Shown here: positions 38,672 through 47,153 of the stretch, piece after piece | Numbering within the stretch: position 1 is the first letter of the stretch | Layout: every line of letters starts with the position of its first letter | From: Simplicispira suum | GTDB lineage: Bacteria > Pseudomonadota > Gammaproteobacteria > Burkholderiales > Burkholderiaceae_C | NCBI RefSeq assembly: GCF_003008595.1 | Contig: NZ_CP027669.1 | Coordinates: forward strand, 2,232,001 to 2,296,000 | DNA: 64,000 nt | Direction: 5' to 3' | Notes under the pieces: generated by a model | What the model was told of the DNA's origin: nothing | The model's database searches: none | The model's input: only the letters and a program-made list of their open reading frames with translations | Made by a program: the position numbers and the translations under genes

Positions 38672-38761
38672 GCTGCACATCCTCGCGATAGCTGCGGCTA
38701 TCGCTGTGGTTTGCGCCTTGCCTGACGACGATTTCGCCCTTTTTCGTTTTTCAACGTATTT

Positions 38762-39610
38762 TCAACTCACGACCCTGGCCTTCAGAAGCTGCCGCGCCAC
38801 CTCAGCAAACCCGGCGCCGCGCTCGTTTACCGTTACATAGCGTGGCAGATGGATCAGCTGCGGCACAAAGCGCGCAATGTTGGCCACGCCCACACTGTGC
38901 TCGAAGTGCTCGAACATGATCTGGTCGTTGGTGGAATCGCCCACATAGATCCAGCGCGCCGACTCCTGCGCCAGATCGCGCCCGAACAGCTCGCGCACAA
39001 TCCAGCGGGCACCTTCCCATTTGTTGTGCCCGCCAAACCAGCCGTTGATGTGAATGCTGCTGACCGACGCGCTCATGCCGGCAGCCCGCATGATGGCCAC
39101 GCACGCATCGATGGCTGACTGGGGCAGGTGCGCAAATTCGCTGTGGTCAATGGCAATGTCGGTTTCGCGGCCAGCGGAATCCTGGGCGCGCCGAGCCTGC
39201 GGAACTTCGCGCTCGATACGCTCCAACACTGCGTGCATGGCAGTGAAGTTGGCAGCGCGCACAGCCGCGTCTTGTTGGTATATTTTTGATAGCTGCTGGC
39301 GATTGTCAGATAAGCGCTGGAGGCCAATTTCACCTGAAATTTTTGTGGGCGATGGGCGCAGCGCCACAGCACCGTTTTCCGCCACCACTGCATCCACGGG
39401 CCAGGTGGCCGCAAAGCGCTCGCTCCAGCCCACCGGCCGACCGGTAATGGGAATGACATGCAGGCCAGCAGCCTTCAAATCCCCCAACGCTGCGAGCGCC
39501 TCGGCCGTAATGGCCCCTTCGGTGGTCAGGGTGTCGTCGATGTCGGTGAACACGCCGAGCAAGTCGGCGGGGGCCTGCCACGCAGCCAGCGTTTGCAGCG
39601 AAGGCTCCAT
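38762..39610 (-). CDS. HAD-superfamily phosphatase, sucrose/mannosyl-phosphoglycerate phosphatase-like
   Basis: A 282-residue HAD hydrolase of the Cof/sucrose-phosphatase type. Motif I is FTDIDDTLTTEG, motif II is in VIPITGRPVGW, and motifs III-IV are in the IYVGDSTNDQIMF segment. The ATG at 39610 overlaps the prfC stop by four bases. Residues about 89-108 (SGEIGLQRLSDNRQQLSKIY) are encoded by an inverted copy of the dispersed repeat, in the variable cap region. The physiological phosphate ester is unknown. Confidence 0.85.
   Translation of the reverse strand: MEPSLQTLAAWQAPADLLGVFTDIDDTLTTEGAITAEALAALGDLKAAGLHVIPITGRPVGWSERFAATWPVDAVVAENGAVALRPSPTKISGEIGLQRLSDNRQQLSKIYQQDAAVRAANFTAMHAVLERIEREVPQARRAQDSAGRETDIAIDHSEFAHLPQSAIDACVAIMRAAGMSASVSSIHINGWFGGHNKWEGARWIVRELFGRDLAQESARWIYVGDSTNDQIMFEHFEHSVGVANIARFVPQLIHLPRYVTVNERGAGFAEVARQLLKARVVS
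39288..39345 (+). repeat. dispersed comamonad repeat, copy 7, inside the HAD phosphatase gene
   Basis: GATAGCTGCTGGCGATTGTC, AGATAAGCGCTGGAGGCCAA, then TTTCACC. The gene is on the minus strand, so the repeat is read in the orientation opposite to copies 2, 3 and 8 and yields a different peptide. Confidence 0.85.
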
Positions 39611-41238
39611 CAGGCAGCGCTGCCGAGGCTGAGTCCGGCATGCTCGCGCAGCGGATGAAACTGGATCTCCGGGAAGCGCTCCTGCGCCAGCCGCACGTCG
39701 TACGGCGATGTGCACAAAAACGCCAGGGCGTTGGCCGCGTCGTGCGACAAACGCATGGGGTAGGCGTCGGTGAAGGCGCGCAGTTCGGCCGGGCTGTTGG
39801 CGGTGATCCAGCGCGCGCCGGTGTATTGGCAGCCTTCCAGACGCACGTCGGCGTCGTACTCGGCGCGCAGGCGGTGCTGCACCACTTCAAACTGCAGTTG
39901 CCCCACGGCCCCGAGAAGCATCGGGCCGCCGACGTCGGGTTTGAAGACCTGGATCGCGCCTTCTTCGCCCAACTGGGCCAGGCCTTGCTGGAGCTGCTTG
40001 GTGCGCAGTGGATTTTTCAAAATCACGGTCATGAACAGCTCGGGCGCAAAGAACGGCAGACCGGTGAATTGCAGGTTGGCGCCGTCGGTGATGGTGTCGC
40101 CCAGCTGCACGCCGCCGTGCGTGGTAAAGCCAATGATGTCGCCGGCGTAGGCTTCTTCGACCGCCTCACGGCGCTGGCTCATGAAGGTGACAACGCTGGT
40201 GGGGCGCAGCTCTTTGCCGGTGCGTTGCACCTTGAGTTTCATGCCCGGCTGGTAGCGGCCGGAGGCCACGCGCACGAAGGCGATGCGGTCGCGGTGGTTG
40301 GCGTCCATGTTGGCCTGCACCTTGAAGACCACGCCGGCAAAGCCTTTGTCCTCGGGCTGGACGGTCTTGACCACCGGCTGCTTGTTGACCAGCAGCGTGC
40401 TGATGCGCGGGCCGGGCGGGGGCGACATGTCGACCACCGCGTCCAGCACTTCCATCACGCCGAAGTTGTTCACGCCGGAGCCGAAGAACACCGGCGTGAG
40501 CTTGCCGGCCAGGAAATCCTCGTGGTTCCACGCGGCAGAGGCGCCGACGGCGAGCTCCATGCTCTCGAGCGCATCGTCAAAGGGCTGGCCAAAGCGCTTG
40601 CGCAGCCGGTCGGCCTCGGCCAGCGGCACCACTTCAAAGTCTTTCGGCCCCCGGTCGCTGCCGGGGGTGAACACCGTCATGGTCTGCGTGCGCAGGTTGA
40701 TGATGCCGCCAAAACTCTTGCCTTGGCCGACCGGCCACGTGATGGGGCAGCAGGGCATGCCGAGCTCGCGCTCGACTTCGTCGAGGATGTCCAGCGGGTC
40801 GCGCACCTCGCGGTCCATCTTGTTGACGAAGGTGATGATGGGGGTGTCGCGCTGGCGGCAGACTTCAATCAGGCGGCGGGTTTGTGCTTCCACACCGTTG
40901 GCGGCGTCGATCACCATCAAGGCCGAATCGACGGCGGTGAGCACGCGGTAGGTGTCTTCCGAGAAGTCCTTGTGGCCGGGCGTGTCGAGCAGGTTGATGA
41001 CATGGTCGCGGTAGGACATCTGCATCACGCTCGATGCGACCGAAATGCCGCGCTGCTTCTCAATCTCCATCCAGTCGGACGTGGCATGGCGGCTGGCCTT
41101 GCGGCCCTTGACGGCGCCAGCGATCTGGATTGCGCCCGAGAAAAGCAACAGTTTCTCCGTCAACGTGGTCTTGCCGGCGTCGGGGTGGGAGATGATGGCA
41201 AAGGTGCGGCGGCGCCGGGTTTCAGAGGCGTAAGACAA
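39610..41238 (-). CDS. prfC: peptide chain release factor 3
   Basis: A 542-residue translational GTPase that recycles RF1/RF2 after termination. G motifs are intact: ISHPDAGKTTLTEKLL (G1), GISVASSVMQ (G2), LDTPGHKDFSEDT (G3) and FVNKMDRE (G4). The N-terminus reads SYASETRRRRTFAII, as in other betaproteobacterial RF3 proteins, from a TTG at 41238; no ATG exists in frame nearby. The HAD phosphatase overlaps its stop. The 122 bases to the divergent MFS gene contain both promoters. Confidence 0.95.
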   Translation of the reverse strand: MSYASETRRRRTFAIISHPDAGKTTLTEKLLLFSGAIQIAGAVKGRKASRHATSDWMEIEKQRGISVASSVMQMSYRDHVINLLDTPGHKDFSEDTYRVLTAVDSALMVIDAANGVEAQTRRLIEVCRQRDTPIITFVNKMDREVRDPLDILDEVERELGMPCCPITWPVGQGKSFGGIINLRTQTMTVFTPGSDRGPKDFEVVPLAEADRLRKRFGQPFDDALESMELAVGASAAWNHEDFLAGKLTPVFFGSGVNNFGVMEVLDAVVDMSPPPGPRISTLLVNKQPVVKTVQPEDKGFAGVVFKVQANMDANHRDRIAFVRVASGRYQPGMKLKVQRTGKELRPTSVVTFMSQRREAVEEAYAGDIIGFTTHGGVQLGDTITDGANLQFTGLPFFAPELFMTVILKNPLRTKQLQQGLAQLGEEGAIQVFKPDVGGPMLLGAVGQLQFEVVQHRLRAEYDADVRLEGCQYTGARWITANSPAELRAFTDAYPMRLSHDAANALAFLCTSPYDVRLAQERFPEIQFHPLREHAGLSLGSAA

Positions 41239-41360
41239 AGGAGATCCAGGAATCGGGTTAGAGCAGGCCGCACAGGGCGTGGGCGTGTCTGCAAGCGCGC
41301 TGATTTTACGGGGGCGGGCGCGGCGAGCAGGGTGGGCCGGCGCATGTCACAGTTGCGCCC

Positions 41361-42587
41361 ATGCCGGAATCCGCTTCATCGCCCGCCGCTCGCACCTGGG
41401 TGCAAGCGGGAACGCCTGCCTACCATCGCATTAGCGGGGCCTTGTTTTTGGCAGGGTTTGCGACCTTTTCGCTGCTCTATTGCGTCCAGCCGGTGCTGCC
41501 GGAGTTCGCCGCGCATTTCGGCTTGGGCGCCGCCGGCAGTTCGCTGGCGCTCTCAGTCAGCACGGGTTGCCTGGCCGCAGCGATCTTTGTCGCCGGTGCG
41601 CTCTCGGAAGGGCGCGACAAGCGGCGACTGATGTTTGCGTCGATGGCTTTGGCTGCGCTGTGCAACCTGTTGGCGGCGGTGGCGCCCACCTGGGGGCTGC
41701 TGCTTGCGGCCCGGGCGCTGGAAGGCGTGGTGCTGGGCGGCGTGCCGGCAGTGGCCATGGCCTATCTGGCCGACGAGATCCACCCGCGCGGCCTGGGGTT
41801 CTCCATGGGCCTATATATCGGTGGCACCGCCTTTGGCGGCATGGCGGGCCGAATCGGCATGAGTGCGCTGGCCGACCAGTTCGGCTGGCGTGTGGCCATG
41901 GCCACCATCGGGGTGCTGGGGCTCTTGGCGGCGCTGGGCTTCGTCTCGCTGCTGCCGCGCAGCAGCGGCGCCGCCGTGGCCGGACCGCGCCGCGCGCTGG
42001 GCGTGCAGTTCCACCTTGCTGCCTGGATGGAGCACCTGCGTACGCCCGGCTTGCCGCTGCTGTTCCTCTCGGGTTTTGCGCTGATGGGCGTCTTTGTCTC
42101 GCTGTTCAACTACGCCGGTTTTCGTCTGGCACTGCCGCCCTACAACCTGAACCAGACGCAGATCGGCCTTGTTTTCAGCGTCTACCTTTTTGGCATGCTT
42201 GCCTCACCTACGGCCGGCGCGCTGGCCGATCGCCTGGGGCGTGCACCGGTGCTGGTGGGGGGTGTGGCGCTGATGGCTGCTGGCGTGCTCTTGACCCTGG
42301 TGGCGCCGCTGCTCTGGGTGATTGGCGGCATCGCGGTGCTCACCTTTGGCTTTTTTGTCGCGCACGCGGTCGCCAGTGGCTGGGTGGGGCAGCTGGCGCA
42401 CCAGTACAAGGGGCATGCGTCGTCGCTCTATCTGCTGGCCTACTACCTGGGGTCGAGCGTGCTGGGATCGGCGGGTGGCTGGTTCTGGGAGCACGGGCGC
42501 TGGCCGGCTCTGGTCGCCTTCTCGCTGGTGCTGCTGGCGGGCGCACTGGCGATGGCGCTGCGCCTGCGAAGGCGCACGCCGATATAA
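41361..42587 (+). CDS. major facilitator superfamily transporter, YnfM-like
   Basis: A 408-residue 12-helix MFS protein. It has the YnfM-type start [20 protein letters not shown], then [17 protein letters not shown] as motif A and [14 protein letters not shown] further on. The family exports small organic compounds such as arabinose or drugs by proton antiport. There is no neighbouring regulator. A SAH riboswitch for the next gene begins 13 bases after its stop. Confidence 0.9.
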   Translation: MPESASSPAARTWVQAGTPAYHRISGALFLAGFATFSLLYCVQPVLPEFAAHFGLGAAGSSLALSVSTGCLAAAIFVAGALSEGRDKRRLMFASMALAALCNLLAAVAPTWGLLLAARALEGVVLGGVPAVAMAYLADEIHPRGLGFSMGLYIGGTAFGGMAGRIGMSALADQFGWRVAMATIGVLGLLAALGFVSLLPRSSGAAVAGPRRALGVQFHLAAWMEHLRTPGLPLLFLSGFALMGVFVSLFNYAGFRLALPPYNLNQTQIGLVFSVYLFGMLASPTAGALADRLGRAPVLVGGVALMAAGVLLTLVAPLLWVIGGIAVLTFGFFVAHAVASGWVGQLAHQYKGHASSLYLLAYYLGSSVLGSAGGWFWEHGRWPALVAFSLVLLAGALAMALRLRRRTPI

Positions 42588-42600
42588 TCGCTGTTCTTCT

Positions 42601-42716
42601 CCCGAGGAGCGTTGCAGCGTCCCGCAATTCAAAAGCAGGCGTGAGGCTCGGGAGGCCGGGCCGAATGGTCTGTCGAATTCGACAGGCTCAAGATCCGCTG
42701 TGCAACGACGCTCATC
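42601..42716 (+). promoter_or_regulatory. S-adenosylhomocysteine (SAH) riboswitch
   Basis: The conserved core is recognisable: CCCGAGGAGCGTTGCA at the 5' side, GGCTCGGG (ending 42652) closing stem P1, and TGCAACGACGCTCATCC (42701-42717) forming the pseudoknot with GAGCG. Between them is an extended arm holding a perfect 16-base palindrome CTGTCGAATTCGACAG (42670-42685). SAH riboswitches switch on ahcY when SAH accumulates, and ahcY starts 75 bases downstream. Confidence 0.9.
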
Positions 42717-42790
42717 CACCTTGCGTGCGATGGGCTGCAAATCTCAACCGCGGCAGGTGGTGTTTCAAAAAACAGCTTTTGGAGCCAACC

Positions 42791-44224
42791 ATGAACGCCC
42801 GCAATCCCGCCTTTTCTTCCACCGACTGCGCCATTACCGATATCGGTCTGGCCGACTGGGGCCGCAAAGAAATCCGCATCGCCGAAACTGAGATGCCCGG
42901 CCTGATGGCCATTCGCGAAGAATTTGCGCCCAAGCAATCGCTCAAGGGCGCGCGCATTACCGGCTCGCTGCATATGACGATCCAGACCGCCGTGCTGATC
43001 GAGACACTGCAGGCGCTGGGCGCCGAGGTGCGCTGGGCCTCGTGCAACATCTTTTCGACGCAAGACCACGCTGCGGCTGCCATCGCCGCCAGCGGCACGC
43101 CGGTGTTTGCCATCAAGGGCGAGTCGCTGGAAGACTATTGGGACTACACGCACCGCATCTTTGAATTCGGCGCGAAAGATTCCAAGGGCGAAGGCCCGAA
43201 CATGATTCTGGACGACGGCGGCGATGCCACCATGCTGATGCACTTGGGCAAGCGCGCCGAGAAGGATCTCTCCGTGCTCGACAAGCCCACCAGCGCAGAA
43301 GAAAAAATCCTGTTTGCCGCGATTCGCGCCAAGCTGGCTGTTGACGCCACCTGGTACTCGCGCAAATCGGCCCAGATCATCGGCGTGACTGAAGAGACGA
43401 CGACCGGCGTGCACCGCTTGAACGAAATGTCGGCCAAGGGAACGCTGCTGTTCCGCGCCATCAACGTCAACGATTCCGTCACCAAGAGCAAGTTCGACAA
43501 CCTGTACGGCTGCCGCGAATCGCTGGTCGATGGCATCAAGCGCGCCACCGACGTGATGATTGCCGGCAAGGTGGCCTGCGTGGCGGGCTACGGCGATGTT
43601 GGCAAGGGTTCGGCCCAGGCGCTGCGCGCGCTCAGCGCCCAGGTGTGGGTCACCGAAATCGACCCGATCAACGCTTTGCAGGCGGCGATGGAGGGCTACA
43701 AGGTCGTGACCATGGAATACGCTGCCGACAAGGCCGATATTTTCGTCACCACCACCGGCAACCGCGACGTGATCCGCCACGAGCACATGGCCGCCATGAA
43801 GGATCAGGCCATCGTCTGCAATATCGGCCACTTCGACAACGAGATCGACATTGCGTCCGTTGAAGGCTACGAGTGGGAAGAAATCAAGCCCCAGGTCGAC
43901 CACATCACCTTCCCCGACGGCAAGAAGATCATCCTGCTGGCCAAGGGCCGTCTGGTGAACCTGGGCTGTGGCACCGGCCACCCGAGCTTTGTGATGAGCG
44001 CCTCGTTTGCCAACCAGACCATTGCGCAGATCGAGTTGTTCACGCGGCCTGATGCGTATGAAGTGGGCAAGGTCTACGTGCTGCCCAAGGCGCTCGATGA
44101 AAAGGTCGCGCGCCTGCACCTGAAAAAGGTGGGCGCCATGTTGACCGAACTCAGCGACGCGCAGGCGGCGTATATCGGGGTGAGCAAGCAGGGCCCTTAC
44201 AAGCCCGACACCTACCGCTACTAA
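42791..44224 (+). CDS. ahcY: S-adenosyl-L-homocysteine hydrolase
   Basis: A 477-residue enzyme hydrolysing SAH to adenosine and homocysteine, relieving product inhibition of methyltransferases. Motifs: [36 protein letters not shown], the NAD-binding [16 protein letters not shown], and the C-terminal [24 protein letters not shown] precedes the ATG at 42791. An SAH riboswitch lies in the leader. With tlyA and metF downstream it makes a methyl-cycle cluster. Confidence 0.97.
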   Translation: MNARNPAFSSTDCAITDIGLADWGRKEIRIAETEMPGLMAIREEFAPKQSLKGARITGSLHMTIQTAVLIETLQALGAEVRWASCNIFSTQDHAAAAIAASGTPVFAIKGESLEDYWDYTHRIFEFGAKDSKGEGPNMILDDGGDATMLMHLGKRAEKDLSVLDKPTSAEEKILFAAIRAKLAVDATWYSRKSAQIIGVTEETTTGVHRLNEMSAKGTLLFRAINVNDSVTKSKFDNLYGCRESLVDGIKRATDVMIAGKVACVAGYGDVGKGSAQALRALSAQVWVTEIDPINALQAAMEGYKVVTMEYAADKADIFVTTTGNRDVIRHEHMAAMKDQAIVCNIGHFDNEIDIASVEGYEWEEIKPQVDHITFPDGKKIILLAKGRLVNLGCGTGHPSFVMSASFANQTIAQIELFTRPDAYEVGKVYVLPKALDEKVARLHLKKVGAMLTELSDAQAAYIGVSKQGPYKPDTYRY

Positions 44225-44388
44225 CCGGCGGCGGCGCTACTGCGCGGCCCGGATGCGTCGTTGCGGGTCCTCCCGTGAATCCTCACGTAGCGCCGCTGCG
44301 TTCCGGTTCCCGGCGCCCCCCGCGCCTAGCCTGCGGACCGCTCGCTACGCGCTGAAGCGGCAGCGGGTACACACAACTATCGGAACCC

Positions 44389-45174
44389 ATGCGAATTGAC
44401 CAACTTCTTGTCGAACGCGGCCTTGCCGCTTCGCGCGCGCAGGCGCAGCGGCTGCTGAGTGCAGGCGCGCAGTGGCGCCTGGGGCAGGGTGCCTGGAAGC
44501 AGGTGGCGAAAAACGGCGACAACGTCCCCGAAGACGCGCAGGTGCAGCTCTTGGACAGCTCTGAGGCGCGCTACGTTTCGCGTGGCGGGCTCAAGCTTGA
44601 GGGGGCGCTGGCGGCTACAGGCCTTGAAGTTGCGGGGCGGGTGTGCCTTGACATCGGGCAGTCCACCGGTGGCTTCACCGATTGCCTGCTGCAGCAAGGC
44701 GCTGCGCGTGTGGTCGGCGTGGACGTGGGCCAGGGGCAGTTGCACCCGCGGCTGCGCGAAGATACGCGCGTCATCTGCGTCGAACAAGTCAACGCACGCG
44801 CGCTGGATGCTTCAGACTTGATAGCTGCTTGCGCAGACGGAGTAAGCGCTGGAGGCCAATTTGACCCAAAGTTTGAGGTGATTGTGGGCGACCTGTCGTT
44901 CATTTCGCTCACCTTGGTGCTTCCCGCGCTGGCGCCGCTACTCGCCGAGGGCGGCGCGATGCTGATGCTGGTCAAACCCCAGTTTGAACTGCAGCCCGGC
45001 CAGGTCGGCAAGGGCGGCATCGTGCGCGACCCTGCGCTGTATGTGGTGGTCGAGCAGCGCATTCGTGCCTGTTGTGCCGAGCTTGGTTTGAAGGTGCAGG
45101 CCTGGCTGGACAGTCCCATTGATGGCGGCGACGGCAATCACGAATTTTTTATTTTTGCGAGGAGGGCCGCGTGA
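44389..45174 (+). CDS. tlyA: TlyA-family rRNA 2'-O-methyltransferase (hemolysin A type)
   Basis: A 261-residue protein with an N-terminal S4 RNA-binding domain (RIDQLLVERGLAASRAQAQR) and an FtsJ-like methyltransferase (CLDIGQSTGGFTDCLLQQGA as SAM loop; LVKPQFELQPGQVGKGGIVR). TlyA methylates cytidines of 16S and 23S rRNA. Residues about 143-160 read DLIAACADGVSAGGQFDP and are encoded by a copy of the dispersed repeat between SAM-binding and catalytic elements; most TlyA proteins are shorter there. It overlaps metF by four bases and follows ahcY, which would remove the SAH it produces. Confidence 0.92.
   Translation: MRIDQLLVERGLAASRAQAQRLLSAGAQWRLGQGAWKQVAKNGDNVPEDAQVQLLDSSEARYVSRGGLKLEGALAATGLEVAGRVCLDIGQSTGGFTDCLLQQGAARVVGVDVGQGQLHPRLREDTRVICVEQVNARALDASDLIAACADGVSAGGQFDPKFEVIVGDLSFISLTLVLPALAPLLAEGGAMLMLVKPQFELQPGQVGKGGIVRDPALYVVVEQRIRACCAELGLKVQAWLDSPIDGGDGNHEFFIFARRAA
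44820..44875 (+). repeat. dispersed comamonad repeat, copy 8, in frame inside tlyA
   Basis: GATAGCTGCTTGCGCAGACG, GAGTAAGCGCTGGAGGCCAA, TTTGACCC. It is read in the same frame as the copies in uvrA, giving IAACADGVSAGGQ against their [13 protein letters not shown]. Confidence 0.88.
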
Positions 45175-46049
45175 ACGCTGCCAAACACCCTGATACCCGA
45201 AACGCCGCGCCTGCGGTGAGTTTTGAGTACTTTCCCCCCAAAACACCCGAAGGCGCCGAGAAGCTGCGCACCGTGCGGCGCCAGTTGCAGGCGCTGGCAC
45301 CTGAGTTCTGCTCGGTGACCTACGGAGCCGGTGGCTCGACCCAGCAGGGCACGTTCGAGACGGTGCGCGAAATCTTGCAGGAAGGCGTGGCGGCAGCTTC
45401 GCACTTCTCCTGCATCGGCGCCACGCGCCAGTCGGTGCGCGAGCAGCTTGCCTTGCTGAGCGCCATGGGCGTCCAGCGCCTGGTGGCTTTGCGCGGCGAC
45501 CTGCCCAGTGGCTATGGCATGGGCGGCGAGTTTCAGTACGCGAGCGACCTGGTCTCCTTCATCCGCTCTGAAACCGGCGACGCGTTCCACATTGAAGTGG
45601 CCGCCTACCCCGAGGTGCATCCCCAGGCCCGGTCGCCCGAGGCCGACCTGCGCGCCTACGTCACCAAGGTGCAGGCCGGGGCGAGTTCCGCCATCACGCA
45701 GTACTTCTACAACGCCGACGCGTATTTCCGTTTCGTCGACGACGCTGCACGCCAGGGCGCGCAGGTGCCGGTGGTGCCCGGCATCATGCCGATCGGCAGC
45801 TCCTCGCAGTTGCTGCGGTTCTCGGATGCTTGTGGCGCCGAGGTGCCGCGCTGGATCCGCCTGCGCCTGCAGTCGTATGGCGACGACGTGGCCAGCATCA
45901 AGGCCTTCGGCCTCGACGTGGTGACGCATTTGTGCGAACAACTGCTCGCTGGCGGTGCCCCTGCGCTGCACTTCTACACCATGAACCAGAGTGCTGCGAC
46001 GCTTGAACTGTGCCGTCGCCTGGAGCGCGCCAGCCCGCTATCCGCCTGA
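45171..46049 (+). CDS. metF: 5,10-methylenetetrahydrofolate reductase
   Basis: A 292-residue FAD-dependent MetF, reducing methylene-THF to methyl-THF for methionine synthesis. Motifs: VSFEYFPPKTPEGAEKL, SVTYGAGGSTQQGTFE, RLVALRGDLPSG and ITQYFYNADAYFRF. The GTG at 45171 has an excellent GAGGAGG site and overlaps the tlyA stop. It completes a homocysteine-methionine cluster with ahcY. Its last 12 bases overlap the 3' end of the convergent rlmJ. Confidence 0.96.
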   Translation: MNAAKHPDTRNAAPAVSFEYFPPKTPEGAEKLRTVRRQLQALAPEFCSVTYGAGGSTQQGTFETVREILQEGVAAASHFSCIGATRQSVREQLALLSAMGVQRLVALRGDLPSGYGMGGEFQYASDLVSFIRSETGDAFHIEVAAYPEVHPQARSPEADLRAYVTKVQAGASSAITQYFYNADAYFRFVDDAARQGAQVPVVPGIMPIGSSSQLLRFSDACGAEVPRWIRLRLQSYGDDVASIKAFGLDVVTHLCEQLLAGGAPALHFYTMNQSAATLELCRRLERASPLSA

Positions 46050-46931
46050 TTCGAGCGTGAATGTCGCGTGCCGGTCCTGGCCGAGGCGCTCCACCAGTTG
46101 CGGCAGTGCCGGCGCCAGCGCGGCCTTGAGCGTGTGCGGTGGGTTGATGAGAAACATGCCGCTCGCTGGCAGCCCAGGGCGCTTCTCCTCGCCGGTGGCA
46201 CTGGTGATGATCTTGCTGGACTTCACCGTCAGCGTGGCGTGCAGCCAGCTTTTGCCGGCTTTTTGCGCCATGGTTTTCAGGCGGCGTGGCAGGTCGTGTG
46301 CCTCCGGGCGCGGAATGATGGGGTACCAGACCGCGTAGGTTCCGGTGGGAAAGCGCTTGAGTCCCTCAACGGCCAGGTTCAACACCTTGCCGTAGTCGCT
46401 CTTCATTTCATAGCTGGGATCGCAGAGCAGCAAAGCGCGGCGGGCTGGTGGAGGCAAGAATTTGCGCCAGCCCTCGAAACCATCCTCGGGCAGCACCGCC
46501 ACTTGCCGCCCCGCATCGAGCTGGGCCACGTTGCCGGCGAGCGAACGCCCGTCGCTCGGATGCAGCTCGAACAGCTTGAGCCGGTCGTGCGCACGCAGCA
46601 GGTGCTGGATGATGAAAGGTGAGCCTGGGTAGACCTTGAGCGTGGCGCCCTTGTTGAACGAGCGCACCAGATCCAGGTAAGCCTGCAGCGCGGGCGCCAG
46701 CGGCGCAGCATCGGCGGGCGCTGCCGCCAGTTGCAGCAGGCCGTGGCCCGATTCCCCGCTGGTGCGCGCATAGTCGCCATCAAGTCGGTACAGGCCGGCG
46801 CCGGCATGGGTATCGACCACCGTGAGCGCCGCGTCTTTCTCGGTGAGGTATTGCACAGTCGCAATCAGCACCGTGTGCTTGAGCACATCGGCGTGGTTGC
46901 CTGCATGAAAGGCGTGGCGGTAACTGAACAT
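46038..46931 (-). CDS. rlmJ: 23S rRNA (adenine-2030-N6)-methyltransferase RlmJ
   Basis: A 297-residue methyltransferase of the RlmJ (YhiR) family, modifying A2030 of 23S rRNA. It begins MFSYRHAFHAGNHADVLKH, the invariable RlmJ N-terminus, which fixes the start at 46931. The SAM pocket is VVDTHAGAGLYRL and the catalytic motif LLCDPSYEMKSDY. The gene is convergent with metF and divergent from the Ser/Thr kinase gene, with 222 bases between their starts. Confidence 0.95.
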   Translation of the reverse strand: MFSYRHAFHAGNHADVLKHTVLIATVQYLTEKDAALTVVDTHAGAGLYRLDGDYARTSGESGHGLLQLAAAPADAAPLAPALQAYLDLVRSFNKGATLKVYPGSPFIIQHLLRAHDRLKLFELHPSDGRSLAGNVAQLDAGRQVAVLPEDGFEGWRKFLPPPARRALLLCDPSYEMKSDYGKVLNLAVEGLKRFPTGTYAVWYPIIPRPEAHDLPRRLKTMAQKAGKSWLHATLTVKSSKIITSATGEEKRPGLPASGMFLINPPHTLKAALAPALPQLVERLGQDRHATFTLESGG

Positions 46932-47153
46932 GCAGCGATGGTAACCAAGCGCGGCATGCCTGCACTGGCGCTCGCCACAGGTGGCATGTTTGTTGCTGCA
47001 TCTGAGGGGAAACCACCAGACAGCCATGCTGCCTGCGCAAACTGTGCGATTTTTTGTCCCTCAGGGTCATTTTTGCGCCCCTGTGCTGTCAAAAACTATG
47101 ATGATGCCCAGCTGAGCCAGCGCCGCTGCGCTGCATGAGACCGCCCCTTACGC

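Larger units (their letters stand above)
37957..38761. other. 805-base stretch without a recognisable gene
   Basis: Open frames of 60-100 codons occur on both strands (for example 38245-38553, plus) but none has recognisable motifs, a convincing ribosome site or consistent codon use. The stretch holds a perfect 22-bp palindrome (38540-38592) and an octanucleotide tandem repeat (38635-38671). It may be the decayed remains of a regulator that once controlled the neighbouring TctC operon, but I could not match it to a family. Confidence 0.5.

Noticed and set aside
39640..41631. 663-codon open frame on the plus strand
   Set aside because: Antisense to prfC, which is unmistakable.
41480..42790. 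Long in-frame extension upstream of ahcY
   Set aside because: It runs through the MFS gene and the SAH riboswitch; ahcY begins at 42791 with a good ribosome site and the conserved N-terminus.
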